Positions 1 through 11,867 of a stretch of 64,000 nt of DNA are shown here, in pieces (position 1 is the first letter of the stretch; every line of letters starts with the position of its first letter). A model generated the notes under the pieces. The model searched no databases. It was not told the origin of the DNA and was given only the letters and a program-made list of their open reading frames with translations. The stretch is from Aquatica leii (taxonomy: Eukaryota; Arthropoda; Insecta; Coleoptera; Lampyridae), in assembly GCA_035610365.1 (NCBI GenBank), contig CM069439.1:21527533-21591532 (forward strand), given 5' to 3'. A program made the translations under genes and the position numbers.

Positions 1-551
1 GACGCGTTTTTGAATAATCGCTAATTCCATTCGAAACTGCTGCGTCTTATCGCTTAAGCGCCTGAAGGTCTTAATATCGCAAACAATTTAATGCGTTATG
101 TATTTTATTGAAAATTTACATATATATAGGGTGGTCCCGTTACATTACTATACCTACGTTTGTTATAACCGGAAATTTTTTAACGCTAGGATGCACAACA
201 TGAGCTTGATGTCTTTTATATATTATAATTTTTTAATTCTTTTTTTCAAAAAATTGTGGTTTTAGAAATCCCGCGCAAGTTAATATATTAACACATTTTT
301 TTCTACCGACAGTAGTTAAATGCAAAGCAGTTACCAAAAAAAGTAGTTTTTGCAGTTAAAGTGCTTTTATACAACACAGGTCTTTGAGGTCTAGTCTGTT
401 TCTAAACAGCAGTTTGTACATAGACTTGTGTACGTGTGAGTAGCTTTGTATTAAGTTGCGACTTGCATATTCAGATTATATACCATAAACAGTTGCTCAG
501 AAAAATCCATTTAGTGGCTCTGAGTTTGTAAGCTGTTGTGCTACAGTTAGA
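1..551. other. Unassigned AT-rich DNA
   Basis: I see no gene here. Near position 127 there is a stretch reading TATAGGGTGGTCCC, which resembles the outer end of a Tc1/mariner-type terminal repeat next to a TA target. I could not find a matching inverted partner, so it is left unassigned. Confidence 0.4.
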
Positions 552-1070
552 ATGGCTTCAAGTAGACAAAACATTGTGTCAGATTTGGTTATAATGACTT
601 TGAAGAAACTGTATTACCATGCGACAGTATAGCAGACGAGCAGCCAACTCAAAAAATAACGCAAACGTTGACTAAAATTTTAAGGAAGGAAGGAATAGTA
701 ATTATTCTAAGAATTATTCAGGTGCTAGTGATAATTTTGATGATAGACTGAACGTCTTACTCTTAGCACATCAGCACTTCAGTTGCATTTTCTCGAACAT
801 GTTATTTGTACTAGAATACAGATCGACTAGCAGTAAACAAAGTATGGAAACACGGTATTATTTGTAGTTTTCTAGGTTTGATAAAAAAGCACATGAGTTA
901 TACACCTAGAGAAGCTTTGTAGTTGTTTATGACTGATGTAGCTTTACAAAAAATCGTAAACTGTACAAATTCACAAAGTAAATGAGTGTATCGTGACTAA
1001 TCAAAGAATTGGAAAAATGTTGATTAACAAGAAACTTGAGCTTTTTTCGCTTTACTTATTTAACCAAGAG
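552..1070 (+). pseudogene. piggyBac-like transposase, N-terminal fragment
   Basis: A start at 552 reads MASSRQNIVSDLV, and a shifted frame continues with NDFEETVLPCDS, an acidic N-terminal tail typical of piggyBac transposases. Around 880-1000 the frame reads SYTPREAL then LFMTDVALQKIVNCTN. This matches the piggyBac start of the conserved domain, where a short helix is followed by an IV-x-x-TN motif. At least one frameshift and one stop (in the REAL/LFMTD stretch) are visible, so it is dead. It ends where the TA-flanked MITE begins. The catalytic core is not directly downstream. The plus-strand piggyBac C-terminal fragment at 5843-6568 could be the other end of the same copy, but I cannot show that. 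Confidence 0.5.
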
Positions 1071-1072
1071 TA

Positions 1073-1914
1073 GAACGGGTGTCCGTTTTTTGACCTCAAG
1101 CATTGGTATGTCGGTTATTAAATAAAATACAATATCGGTTAAATTAGACAAAAGTTGCGCATTTTTAGGCTGATCAATAATAGGAAAGAAAATCTGATGT
1201 GTAATTTTTCCTTTTTCACTTTTCTAGCGAAAATTAGCAAAGATAGACGTTTTTAACTGAAATATTTTTAAGGTACTTTCTTGCAAGAAATCTAAATCTG
1301 TCATCAAACTTTCCGTGAGATTTTAGATGCAAGAGTTACAACGTTTAACTTTGTTTTTCTGATGAGTGTTATATTGGATTTTTACATTTTTAATACAGTT
1401 TTTTTTTTATTACGATGATGTACTACGCGATATAATAAAGTTTTACATTTTAAGCGAAATAAAAAACTCATTCTTGTGCAGAGTGCTTTGTAAACACCTT
1501 TGTTTAACAAAATTTTAACTGTTGGTCAAATTTAAAGCTTGAACGCTCACATTTCTGCACAGTTGACCATTAAGTTTTAAATTAAGAGCAACAGAATAAC
1601 CCAGAAATTTATTGTTAGTTGCAATAAAAGCAAATTATAAAAACAACAACAAAACAAATGGATGATGAGTTCTGATTGTACCATAAGTGTTTATTGTGAC
1701 GATTAAAAATGCCTGAATTTGTAAACTTGTTCTCCGTAAATATACGTGATATTGAGAAAATTAGAGTTTTCGGTTTGATCCATCACAAACCTACAACCCG
1801 TCGATGACTATCTCTAGGATGGAGAACTTGGATGATATGAATTTTAAACGGCCCATATTTATGCCTTTTAATAACCGAGATACCCATGTTTGAGGTTGAA
1901 AAACGGACACCCTG
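1073..1914. mobile_element. MITE, 842 bp, TA target, GGGTGTCCG termini
   Basis: The two ends form an imperfect inverted repeat of about 60 bp. The left end reads GGGTGTCCG then a T run and ACCTCAAGC; the reverse complement of the right end reads AGGGTGTCCG then ACCTCAAAC. Both continue with TCGGTTATTAAA. TA dinucleotides lie at 1071-1072 and 1915-1916. No open frame of interest lies inside. TA target and end sequence suggest a non-autonomous Tc1/mariner-superfamily derivative; no transposase source is visible in this window. Confidence 0.75.
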
Positions 1915-2215
1915 TATAAGGTTCAATGATAAAAAAACTTGCAAGACGCGTCTAACCTTTACACGGCCGCACCGTGATCGCGTTTCCCTCGGGCAATAAT
2001 ATTCTAACAGACTGTTATTAGTTCTATATTATAAGCATGGATAAATTTTGTCTACATTTGCTGGTTTTGAAGAAACGGTATGTTACCATTTTAGGAACGT
2101 TGGCATGTTACGGTACATACATATTATACCTCTAAAGCACTTTGAAAAATATAAAAGTAGATTTTTTACTGTTTATTTCTCAGTGCATGTAATTAAACAT
2201 TACATAAACCATACG

Positions 2216-2560
2216 TTATATATACACCTCCTTGTTGGAACAAAAATTATCAAAACAAACTCTTTTGTGAAGACGTTTTTCACTTTTGCTGCATTCCAAC
2301 CTCGTTTTGTTTTTACAGACAATGCAAATTCCTTTCGATGTACTCGGCGGAATAAAATTTACACCATCAAATTTGGTGTCTGGTAATAGCTGGTCCTTCC
2401 CTTTTTCTTCTTTGGGCTGCCCCAATGCTGATAATCGCTATTGCTCTAAACTGGAAATGGGTTATAGAGTTTCCGGGATTTATATGTCAATAAAATCAAA
2501 ATGCGGCAACAATGGTTAAATTTAGATTATTTGTTACAAGCTTAGTCGGAGATAGGGGAG
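2216..2560 (-). pseudogene. piggyBac-like transposase, C-terminal Cys-rich domain
   Basis: The 69-codon frame 2425-2216 reads DTKFDGVNFIPP, then CIVCKNKTRLECSK, LHKRVCFDNF. This is the CxxC-rich zinc-binding tail found at the C terminus of piggyBac-derived transposases (CxxC, TR-x-x-C, then H and C residues). Just upstream, in a shifted frame around 2440-2520, NSITHFQFR matches the FRRE-type helix that precedes this domain. The match to the piggyBac pieces at 3690-4570 suggests one minus-strand copy with about 1.1 kb of foreign or diverged sequence inside. At least one frameshift is present. Confidence 0.6.
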
Positions 2561-3690
2561 GTTCAAATAAATAAGAGTTAAAGGGCGCCAGATTTTTTAT
2601 AAGTAAAGCTTCTATTAAGAAAAGCGTTTTAGACCTCCTAATGCTTGATTAAACTAAGATTGGTAAACCTTTTATTTTGTAGGAGAGGCTATAAAAACTA
2701 CTTTATAAGTTTTCTTAGGGCGACGTTTCGTGGAACGGTTGTGTTCACTTTTTCAGGCCAAGGAAAACAAATACACAGTAGAATGGTCCGCAAGCAACGT
2801 CATGAATACAAAATTAATAAATAACGAAAAACAATTATTGTAAAAATACACGAAAACCACTACAAACTAAATCACTAACATTACAATTTGTAATGTAATG
2901 TATTCCTTGTTACCCTGGTGTTCGTGTAACCAACAAAAAGAAAGATATGTTACCATAAAGAAAAGATAAAATATGTATAACAACTTTAATTTAATAACGT
3001 AGATAATTAACAGTCTCTCTAATTCTTAATCCATAAATGCCGGAAGTATCGGCAACACACAGTACATAACTTTACACGATGTCGATAGCGAAGAAAATGG
3101 CATAACAAATATCGTTTGTACACAGCAAGCGATACACACAAAATAATTAGTGAAACTAACTTAATGGTATTGAAACAATGATTGTAATTACGGAAGGTAA
3201 AATAAGCAAAAATTCCGCGAGTGGCTTTTCTGACAACGACAAAATGATTAAATAAACTTACCCACAAGCCAATACTTACTTGTTCGAAGAAAACGTTTTC
3301 CTCGTTGACTTAGCCTGGAATAAATTTGAATAGCAAATCGTGTCAACACAATGACTCACGAAAGCAAGATCTACAAGATTGTTAATTACAACTAAAAGAA
3401 AGTACCCATAAAAACCCGATGATCGAATGCTGTTCAGTGAAAGTTGTTTTTGTAGTTGTTTGCCGCATGAGTAGAATCTCAAAGAAAAGTTCTTGTCTTC
3501 GTTTTTAGTTTTAAACGTAGGCCTTACAGAGTTATACTCGTTCCATGAAGGTATCAAATTAAGAAGGAAGTTACCAAAAAATTCTAAAAATCGGATATAA
3601 ACAGCTTACCCTGTGACAAATAAACTACTATAAATGCGTAATGAAATTATAATTTCATTTCCATTAACGTTGATGTTATTAGAAACTTTA
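2561..3690. other. Unassigned interval between two piggyBac pieces
   Basis: This separates the minus-strand piggyBac core from its apparent C-terminal tail. Two minus-strand open frames (3019-3267 and 3276-3557) have no motif I recognise and a composition like noncoding DNA. It may be a decayed insertion; I did not find convincing terminal repeats. Confidence 0.35.
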
Positions 3691-4570
3691 AATTTTATAC
3701 TTCACAGGCCATTTTAGGTAGTGGTCGGTTTAGAGTCTTGACAGGAAATGACAGTAAAAAGAAAACTCGGCAAAGGGTGTCAAAACCGAAATCTAATCTT
3801 AATTCAACCATTATACAGGGTATTACGTTATGAAATTTTTGCACGTAACATATTTAAGAAAAGATTCCACTACCACTTCTTGGTTCCTAACATGAATTTG
3901 TCGCTAGCTGATAAGCGGTCGAGAAGGCCAACGCCACTTATTCCGAAATTATATATGTTGATTAGGTTTAGCTGTGTGACTTTTTTTTATTTGCAAATTT
4001 CACTCTTCTGGTCGTTGTTTGAACTGATGTAACTTTGAAGTGATTACATACTACAATTATTACCATTACCGCATTGTCGTTTTATTTTACACACACCACT
4101 AGCTTATCTGATCTATACTCGTATGAACCTTATCCTTTTTCTTCATGTCCATTGACGAAATCAAAGAACATTTGTTCGTTCTATTTCTCTTATCGTATCA
4201 CAGGCACGAATGCCTTTTTTGGACAAATCGCATGGTTTGTAAAAATTTTCAAAATACATTACATGGTCATCAAGATTTTCTGTTTCTAGCATTGAATAAA
4301 CTGGCCGGCTTTCTAAAGGTGTTGTACGGTCTTCTGACTTCCCACAATAAATTTCCAAGTTGTATGAATATCTATCGTTTCCACAAGGCATGTATATCTT
4401 GAATCCTAATTGGTTTATTTTTTATGAACATTTTTGTTGAGTCGCGCCCATGCCATAGAACTATTGCTTTATCTATGTTTGTGAAATACCTCAAACTGTT
4501 GAATCTGTTCTTTTAGTTTTACAAATACTGACAAATTAGTGATGCTATCTTATATATACGGTATTTTCAT
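3690..4570 (-). pseudogene. piggyBac-like transposase, catalytic core fragment
   Basis: Reading the minus strand from 4560 downward, short blocks match the piggyBac DDE domain in order. MFIKNKP and FKIYMPCGND precede YNLEIYCGK (the YALVDSKTFYVYNLEIYTGK-type block), then DDHVMYFENFY (the DNWFTS-type block with the second catalytic Asp region), KKGIRACDTIRE, and finally GLLDR and a QxxWWP-like stretch near 3900-4000. The longest clean frame is 4391-4161. Several frameshifts and stops interrupt it. It is the family widely domesticated as PGBD genes in vertebrates, but nothing here suggests domestication. Confidence 0.7.
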
Positions 4571-4634
4571 AAAACAGTGTAAGACGTGTATTATACCGGA
4601 TCAAAACGTAACAATCGATAATATATCGGGAGTA

Positions 4635-4656
4635 TGCATTGAAAATGAGGGTTTTG
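4635..4656 (+). repeat. mariner left terminal inverted repeat
   Basis: Pairs with 5819-5840 at about 90 percent over 22 bp including the flanking TA. Confidence 0.8.
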
Positions 4657-4807
4657 TATTGAGATTCATAGTTCGGCAGGTATATATCCGATCGGGCTGA
4701 AATAAAATTTAGCTGAAAGCTAAAACTCTAGGCTGCAAACATCAGTTTAATTTCAACTCCCGGAGTGTAAAGACGTTTTTATTCGAAATTTTCAACATGA
4801 GCTGAGT

Positions 4808-5775
4808 TTGTGCCTACAAAACCGTTTTTGCGGGGAATTCTTTTACATTACTTCCACCGAAAGACAACAGCAGCTGAGGCGCATAGAAAATATTAGTGGA
4901 AACATATGGCGACAATTCTCTTTCTTTGACCTCAAAGATGAAGAACATCTTGGTGCTGAGAAAAAGTTTGAAGATACCGAATTGGAGGCATTACTTGATG
5001 AAGATCTATACCAAACAAAGAAAAAGCTTGCGGAAACTTTGGGAGTCGATCAATCAACAGTTTCTAAGCGCTTGAAACAACTGGAAATGATTCAAAAGCA
5101 AAGAAATTGGGTGCCGTATGAGTTGAAACCGAGGAATATCAAAAGACGATTTTTTACCTGCGAACAGCTGCTCGCGCGACAAAAAGGAAAAAGTTTTTTG
5201 TATCGAATTGTTATTGGTGATAAAAAGTGGATGCGTTACGACCACCCTAAACGCAGAGAACAATGGGTCAAGCGAGGCGAGCCATTAACATCGACAGCAA
5301 AACCGAATATTCATGATTCCAAGCTCATGCTCTGTATCTGGTGGGACCAGCTCGGAGTAATATATTATGAGTTTAACTTTAAACTGAACGAGACGATTAC
5401 AGCAGAGCGTTACCGACGACAATTGATTAAACTGAGTCAAGCATTGAAGGATAATAGGCCGCAATACGCCTAAAGACATGACAAGGTTATTCTTCAACAT
5501 GACAACGCACGACCCCATGTTGCAAATGTTGTAAAAACTACCTGGAGAACCTCAAATGGGAAGTCCTACCCACCCGCCGTATTTACCAGACATTGCTCCA
5601 TCCGATTACCATTTGTTCCAATCGATGATTTTGATTTTCTTCTTATGACGATACCAAAAAATGGGTCGATAACTGAATTTCTTCAAAAGACCAAGACTTT
5701 TTCCAACGTGGAATCCGCATGCTACCTGAAAGATGGAAGAAAGTTGTAGCTGCCGATCAACAGTATTTTGAATGA
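4808..5775 (+). pseudogene. mariner transposase relic (mauritiana-type, DD34D)
   Basis: A cut-and-paste transposase of the mariner family. Visible blocks in order: FEDTELEALLDED, a helix-turn-helix stretch with DQSTVSKRLK, WVPYELKPR (the linker that stands in place of WVPHEL), IVIGDKKWM with the first catalytic Asp (usually GDEKW), STAKPNIH, LCIWWDQLGV, and RPQYA. A stop (5471-5473) follows RPQYA; downstream, shifted frames still show LQHDNARPHVA (second Asp) and DIAPSDYHLFQS (third Asp), then RMLPERW and QYFE. I see one stop and at least two frameshifts. The N-terminal HTH region before residue 60 is also altered, and the original start is unclear. Closest to the mauritiana subfamily by motif. 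Confidence 0.85.
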
Positions 5776-5818
5776 TCTGAGTCTGATAGTTTTCTCAAAA
5801 TAAACTGTTGATTTAAAA

Positions 5819-5840
5819 AAAAACACTTATTTTCAATGCA
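5819..5840 (-). repeat. mariner right terminal inverted repeat
   Basis: Reverse complement partner of 4635-4656, followed by the TA duplication. Confidence 0.8.
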
Positions 5841-5842
5841 TA

Positions 5843-6568
5843 TTATAACCTTCAAAATATGGTTTTTAAGATATTTTGTATGTGTGAATCCAGTTCCGGA
5901 TAACCTATTAATGGCATGATTCATGTAAGACAACAACCTGGTAAACCGCATAAGAATTTAGGATTTGAAGTTGTTTACACATTAGTCCGTAGTGTTGCTA
6001 ATTCTGAGCTGAATCAAAAGATAATTTCTTTACAAGTGTTCCAATTATCTATTTGTTAGAAAAGGACATGACAGTTGTTGGCACAGTAAGACAAAACCAT
6101 GTTACTGTGGTAAGCTAGGCGTCTAATAAAAATAAATGTCTAATTCTGCAAAATAGCATGCATCACATCTCTATCAAAGATAGTGCTAAGACATAAATAT
6201 TAGGACCAAAGAAAAGGTGAAGTAGTTGTCATGGATCAAATGGTAACAACATACACATGCAAAAGGCAAAGTAAACGTTGACCATTAGCAGTATAATAAA
6301 GGGAAGGCTCACAAACCGAGATTTTTCTAAAATATTTGTCCAAGGAGCTGATCACAAACCCCAAGCTAGAAAAAGTGTTTTAGAAGCAATGAAACATTTT
6401 ATTGTCATTTCTGCTCCGTCGACGGTTCAGAAAGAAACTGACGACAAGAGAAAGAGGTGTTTATTGTGTCCATTTCGTATTGGCTGTAAAATCACATTAA
6501 TTTGTGAGACATGCAAAAGTAGTATTTGTAATGATTTTAATAAACATAAAATATGCGTCAACAGTTAG
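5843..6568 (+). pseudogene. piggyBac-like transposase, C-terminal half
   Basis: Shifting plus-strand frames read RQQPGKP, KDMTVVGTVRQNH (the K-x-x-TVVGT-x-R block of piggyBac), VVMDQMVTTYTCKR with KRWPLAV (the D-Q-x-W-P catalytic block), then a clean 96-codon frame 6278-6568. That frame ends in a cysteine-rich tail, RCLLCPF then CETCKSSIC and HKIC, the normal piggyBac C-terminal zinc module. Frameshifts lie upstream of 6278. It may be the C-terminal half of the N-terminal piece at 552-1070. Confidence 0.7.
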
Positions 6569-9440
6569 GACTATACTATTTAAATTGTTTTTAGTTTGTT
6601 TTAAATATTTTTGTAAAACTAAGTCAATAAACAACTTTATTGTGAATACATGTATAAAATGGCATATTGAACATGTTAAGTTAAATGTGTAATTGCTTAA
6701 AAAAATACGTCAACATTTGTCGGCGATATCTCCTTTGAACTACACGGTAAAAACTTATTTTTTTTATGTATTTTTATACACTTCTGAAATTTGTTGTTTT
6801 TGTATAATACTGAAGCGTGCGAGTTATTAGAGTCAAGAAAGGTGATCGATTGTTTGATTTATTTCAAGTGTTCTATCAGAACGTTGCCGTTTTACACACC
6901 TACGCCTTTCAAACTACAATAGAAGACTTGGACATTTTGTTGTACTACTTAAAACTAACAAAGCGTTTTTCTTTTCAACGAAATGCAAATAAAAGACTAT
7001 AAAAGTCGATAATGAAACTAACCATTACTAAAGAAATTGAAATTCTCGGTAAAACATGCACTTAACCACGTATTTACATACATACTTTATTAAAATTGAT
7101 CGTTTTTCTAAGAAACATGTTGATTTAAATCGAATTTGAAATGCCATTCTTCTTTATAACAAGATTAATTATCTTTAAAGTTTAATCTCTACTTGTTAGG
7201 ATAGTTTTAAAGAGTTTCACAATTTTCTTTGTAATTAAATCACATTTGATCTCATTTTTGTATTAAAGTATGCTAGAAGTTATTTAGTAGTTATATTTCA
7301 AAGCTTTGTTATAAATAAGTCGTTCAGATTATTAATATAACACAATTTTTTTGTATGTTTGGAAACATGTAGGTTTCGTAAACGACAATTATTTTTATAG
7401 TTGTAATGTGGGAATTAAACAATTTTAATTATTTTGTGAAAAGGGTCAGTAGTTACGACTTTATTTTTAATTGAAGAATAGGCGTTTCTCCGTATCGTCA
7501 TGACCAATGTTAGCTACTAAATAAAATTTATATCTAGAACATAAACCTTCTGAAGACGATCTACTTGACTAGTTCTTAACCCTTGGGTTTACGTCGCTAC
7601 CTTAACAGCAACTATTCACTTTGTGATAAACTTAAAATCAGCAATAGATTTTTTTATTTAAGCATTTTTTTCAAGTAATTTTTTTTAATATGTTTATAAT
7701 TAAATTACCTTAAGCTAAAAAAAAACCAAACGTATTTAATTTTTTATTTATAATTTTTTTTTAATTTAAATTTTTGTGAAATTATTTTACAACATATTAA
7801 AAATATAAAAGCTTTCTTGATTTTTTATAATTCTGTACAAGCTCGTTACGTATCTAAGTATTTATTCTAGCACTTTGGTTATAAATATTGCAATTAGAGT
7901 TTGTAATGGTTAAACGTTTCTTGATATTCTACGACGGAATAACGAACGTATTTGCTATGTTAAGTTTTTCAAGATAACTCTATCTGCATTACGTTTTTTT
8001 GCGTAAGTTGTTATATTATGTATGTATTTTGTCCTATACTTGTAATCAGATACTCCTTTTAGTTTTGCACAACCCGTTTCAGTTTCTACGTTGTTTATTT
8101 TTCAGAAAGTTGTCATTTATTTTTTTCTTGCTTGAATTTAATAGGTTTCTTTTTGTTACATAAATTGGATTGAACAAAGAACTAAATTTGAAAAACATTT
8201 TGAATTTAAAGACATTGATGAATTAAACAATCTTTTTATCACTAAATAAAAAAAATGGATAAATAATATCTAAAAAAATTAGTAGGTTTTTTTTTAATAT
8301 TTTACTTTTCTTCAGTTGAGAACTAAGGTAAATTTTTGTAGGGAGTGTTATTATTAACAACGTGGTAATACTGCGGATAACTGCTATTCTTTAAATAACT
8401 TCTCTCAGAACCAAATAGTTTAAATTATTCATTATTATTTGAAACAGAAATTGACAATTTTCACAGATATCGCAAATCTTGCAATTATCGGAAAGTGTTG
8501 AAAACAAACACAATATTACCTACGTAATATAATGAACAAGATTTATTACAATTTTCAAAAATAAGAATGCATACATAAAAAAAAACACAAATAATTAGTA
8601 TTCTAGGTACATATTAAACGAGAATATGGTCGTATGACAATTCACCAATTGTTTGTATTTAACATTTGTCAATGAAATGCCTGAGAATTGTTTCCTATAA
8701 CCTCTTTAAGAAAAAAAGTCACTTTCGCAAAGCACAAATAATAATATTGCGCTCACAAGCATGTTATGCGAGGAAAGCTCGAAAAAATGTAATTCACGTC
8801 CACTGACTTATTTTATGCTGGCATAGATACGTTTGAAAGCATTCGGATAAATGTAAATATTTCTCTAGACACAATCAATTTTAAAGCCAATGTGGAACTT
8901 TTAGAAATTTAGCCAGACTTTGATTGAATACGCCTAGATTTAATAAATCATTCAATGGTTAAATAAAGAATTTATATCGCGTGATTTCTGACAATTTCTT
9001 CACCACACTATATCTAGTTCATGCCCATTTTAAAGAAAAAACAACAAAACTAAATCATTACTGGACTTTACCCGAGTTTTATGGCGGTTCACAGTTCTAC
9101 AGCTTCTAAGATTATGACACGATTCAAACTACGTTGCCACATCCTTTCAGATGTAAATAAAAACATTTCGCGACGCGAAATAATCGACATGCTTTTTTAT
9201 TAAATTCTCTTTTTTCACCGATTTTTCTCCTATTGATATTAAACAAATGCGCTACTGACTATAAAAATGCATTAAAGAGATGAAGTTTGCTTTAACATGA
9301 ATCCTTTTTCTAGTTTTAACAGATTTATAACGCTAATAATATTTACAGTTGCTTGACTGTTGATACAATTTCGACATTCAAAACTTATTCAAATTTTATT
9401 TTACCTACTTTCGTCCTATATTGATAACTTTATAAAACTA
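6569..9440. other. AT-rich interval, nothing recognised
   Basis: Runs of A and T dominate, with no frame that shows a family motif. The open frame 6817-7002 on the plus strand has no recognisable feature. A small perfect palindrome, TTCGCGACGCGAA, lies near 9170. Confidence 0.5.
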
Positions 9441-9571
9441 CACTGGTCTACAAAAAAATATTTTTTATCGAGCCCTGACACTATTCCGGGTGATTCTTAT
9501 GTAAAATGACGTCCTGAATCCAAATATGTCTTCCGTTTTCTTCCATCACCCACCATTTTTGAGGGAGCCCC
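9441..9571 (+). repeat. Left terminal inverted repeat of CACTG element
   Basis: Imperfect inverted partner of 11868-11988. Both arms end inward at a GC-rich block near GGG...CCCC. Confidence 0.8.
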
Positions 9572-9741
9572 AAATCTCTAATTTTACCACTTTTCGATAA
9601 ATTAATTATAATTTATTTATCGAACGATAATAATAATTATAATAATTATTATAATAATAAATATATGGACATGAATTTAATTTAAATGGGAAAAAGAACT
9701 ATTTTAGCCATAAACAGTAATAAATAAAAAGATATTCATCG

Positions 9742-11427
9742 TTACTTGGTGCTTGCTTTCCTTTTATACCCTGAGGTACTACAGCTCTCTCGTTTCAAAA
9801 ACCAGCAGTACTCCGCCAACATGCTTGCATTCCACTTGCCTAAAGAACTCTTCTCCAGCTTAGCGATGTCTTGATAGAACCGTTCCCCGTCTTCATCCGA
9901 GACTGCTCCTAAATTTTCAGGGAAAAAGTCCAGATGCGAGTGAAGGAAGTGAACTTTAAGAGACATGTTACATCCTATGTCTTTGTACGCTAAAAGCAGT
10001 TCCTCGACGTGAGCGACATAATCTTCACTTTTGTGGTTACCCAGGAAGTTCTTACAAACGTTTTGAAATGCAAGCCAACTTCTTTTTTCTTTTCGATTTA
10101 GGTGTTCAATAAACGTCGAATCTTGGAAGAGTTGTCTAATCTGGGGACCAACAAAAACGCCTTCTTTGATTTTAGCTTCGCTAAGACGAAGAAATTTAGT
10201 TTTCAAAAATTGAAATGCGCCACCTGTGTTGTCCACTGCTTTCACAAACTGCTTGATCAATCCAAGTTTGATGTGTACAGGTGGTAAGTAAATATTTTCC
10301 TTCGGAACCAAAGAATTGTGGGTGACATTTTTCTGACCAGGAATAAGATTTTCTCGCAGAGGCCAGTCCCGTACGATGTAATGTTTATCTCGGGCTCGCC
10401 TATCCCATTCACAAAGGAAACAGCAATATTTTGTAAATCCTGATTGCAAGCCCGTGAGTAGAGCAACAACTTTTAAGTCAGCGCAAAGTTTCCACTTATA
10501 ATCATGATAACTAATTTTATCAAGGATTCTGAAGATGTTTTCGTACGTTTCCTTCATATCAACAGAGTATGCAACTGGAACTGATGGGAAGTAATTTCCA
10601 TTTGCCAACAGGACAACTTTTAAGCTTGTTTTTGATGAGTCTATAAACAGTTTCCATTTGTCTGGGTCACATGGCATCTGTAACTCTGTCATCAATAAAT
10701 TTGCGTTAGGGCAGAACACTAAACCTTTATCTTCTGAGAAAAGACATTTCAGGGTTGCTTGTCTGGTCCTGTAAGATGTTATTTTTACCCCCTTTTCTAA
10801 GAGATTCCACTGTTGAAGTCACGATCCTAAGAACTGAGATTTAGTCTTGGGTAACTGCAAATCCCTGACAAGATCATTTAATTCCGATTGAGTGAGGAGG
10901 TGAGGTTGCCGAGAAACTAAATCTGCGGAATACTCTTCATCATTATTGAGCGTATCTTTCGAAGCCCCAGGTTGTGGCTCAGAGTCTTTTAAATCAATTT
11001 CCGGCTCTAGAGTATAAGTGTTTGGGGGCTCTGGGATTGGCAAAGTATCGTTATGAGGAACAGGTCTTAGAGCTGACGGAATATTGGGATACTGAATTGT
11101 ATGCTTATTTTGGCTCGAAACCCCGACGGTGGAAGTCATACAAAAGTAACAATCTGTAAGATGACAGCGAGGTTCACGCCAAACCATGGGCACAGCAAAT
11201 AGCATTGATTTACGGGTACCTTTGAGCCATTTGGTCAAACTACTGTAACAAGTCGTACAGCAAACTGATGGAGCCCAAGTCTTGTTCTGGTCGCCAACTT
11301 GACAATCAAAGTACAATTTATAAGCTGTTTTAACAAGCTGAGAAAGAGGTTTTCGTTGCGCTTTTAAAGTTAATTCTCAGCAGACATAGCAGAAGCTATC
11401 GGGATGATTTTTACACTCGCGTGGCAT
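9742..11427 (-). pseudogene. Transposase-like protein of the CACTG element (about 561 codons)
   Basis: The start at 11427 reads MPRECKNHPDSFCYVC; the frame stays the same to 9742 with only two in-frame TGA codons, after SFCYVC and after KSQFLGS. The N-terminal region carries paired cysteines (CxxC, CCTTC) and HLTDCYFC, which look like zinc ligands. The core shows LFIDSSK, CADLKVV, a CxxC in KYCCFLC followed by EWD, LPPVHIKLGL, VGPQIR, then H-x4-H in KVHFLHSHLDFF and GERFYQDI. The two Asp, the CxxC, the H-x4-H and the ER Glu are arranged as in CMC and Transib RNase H-fold transposases; that reading is inference. I recall near-identical uncharacterised proteins in many copies in arthropod and cnidarian genomes. 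The TGA codons could be CGA or GGA decay. Confidence 0.65.
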
Positions 11428-11867
11428 AATGAAACAGTAATTCAACGCCCGACATTAACCACAAATCACACTTAGTCACTTGAAAAAATCCGGAGTAAAA
11501 GTAAATTTACTGTTTTACACAAATGAACAAAAATGAACACAAAATCCAGCACGTTTAAAACGTCAACAAGTTAACTCTGCAACAGCTATAGATGTACTGA
11601 TCGAAGCAGTTAAGCAAACAATGTGAAAATTCCTGTTCAAACCTGCATGTGGTATTGAGATCGCCAGCGTCGTCCAGTGAATCTTCCTAACTGTTTATTG
11701 ATATTTTTTTACTGTTCTTATATATTTGTATTTTATTGTTGTTTCTATATACATTTTATAGCAAAACTTTTGCCATATACCTTGGAATAAATTTTATTAC
11801 CTGCTTTGGGATGTTTAACGGCTATAAGTTAAAATTATAAAAAAAATGCAAAAAATAAAATAAAAAT

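Larger units (their letters stand above)
4635..5840 (+). mobile_element. mariner element with both ends present
   Basis: Terminal inverted repeats read TGCATTGAAAATGAGGG at 4635 and, on the other strand, TGCATTGAAAATAAGTG from 5840; including the flanking TA the arms match at 20 of 22 positions. TA duplications sit at 4633-4634 and 5841-5842. The 1.2 kb length is normal for mariner. It contains one transposase relic on the plus strand. The element lies directly before the plus-strand piggyBac fragment that starts at 5843, so it may have inserted into that older copy. Confidence 0.85.

Noticed and set aside
1-1072. Single MITE end near 127
   Set aside because: No inverted partner found within several kb.
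2048-2519. Plus-strand open frames here
   Set aside because: They are opposite the piggyBac C-terminal tail and show no motif of their own.
3019-3557. Two minus-strand frames of 82 and 93 codons
   Set aside because: No family motif, cysteine- or aromatic-rich noise typical of AT-rich DNA.
552-6568. One plus-strand piggyBac copy spanning the whole interval
   Set aside because: N- and C-terminal pieces fit in orientation, but the middle is absent and the join cannot be shown.
6817-7002. 61-codon plus-strand frame
   Set aside because: No recognisable domain and no supporting context.
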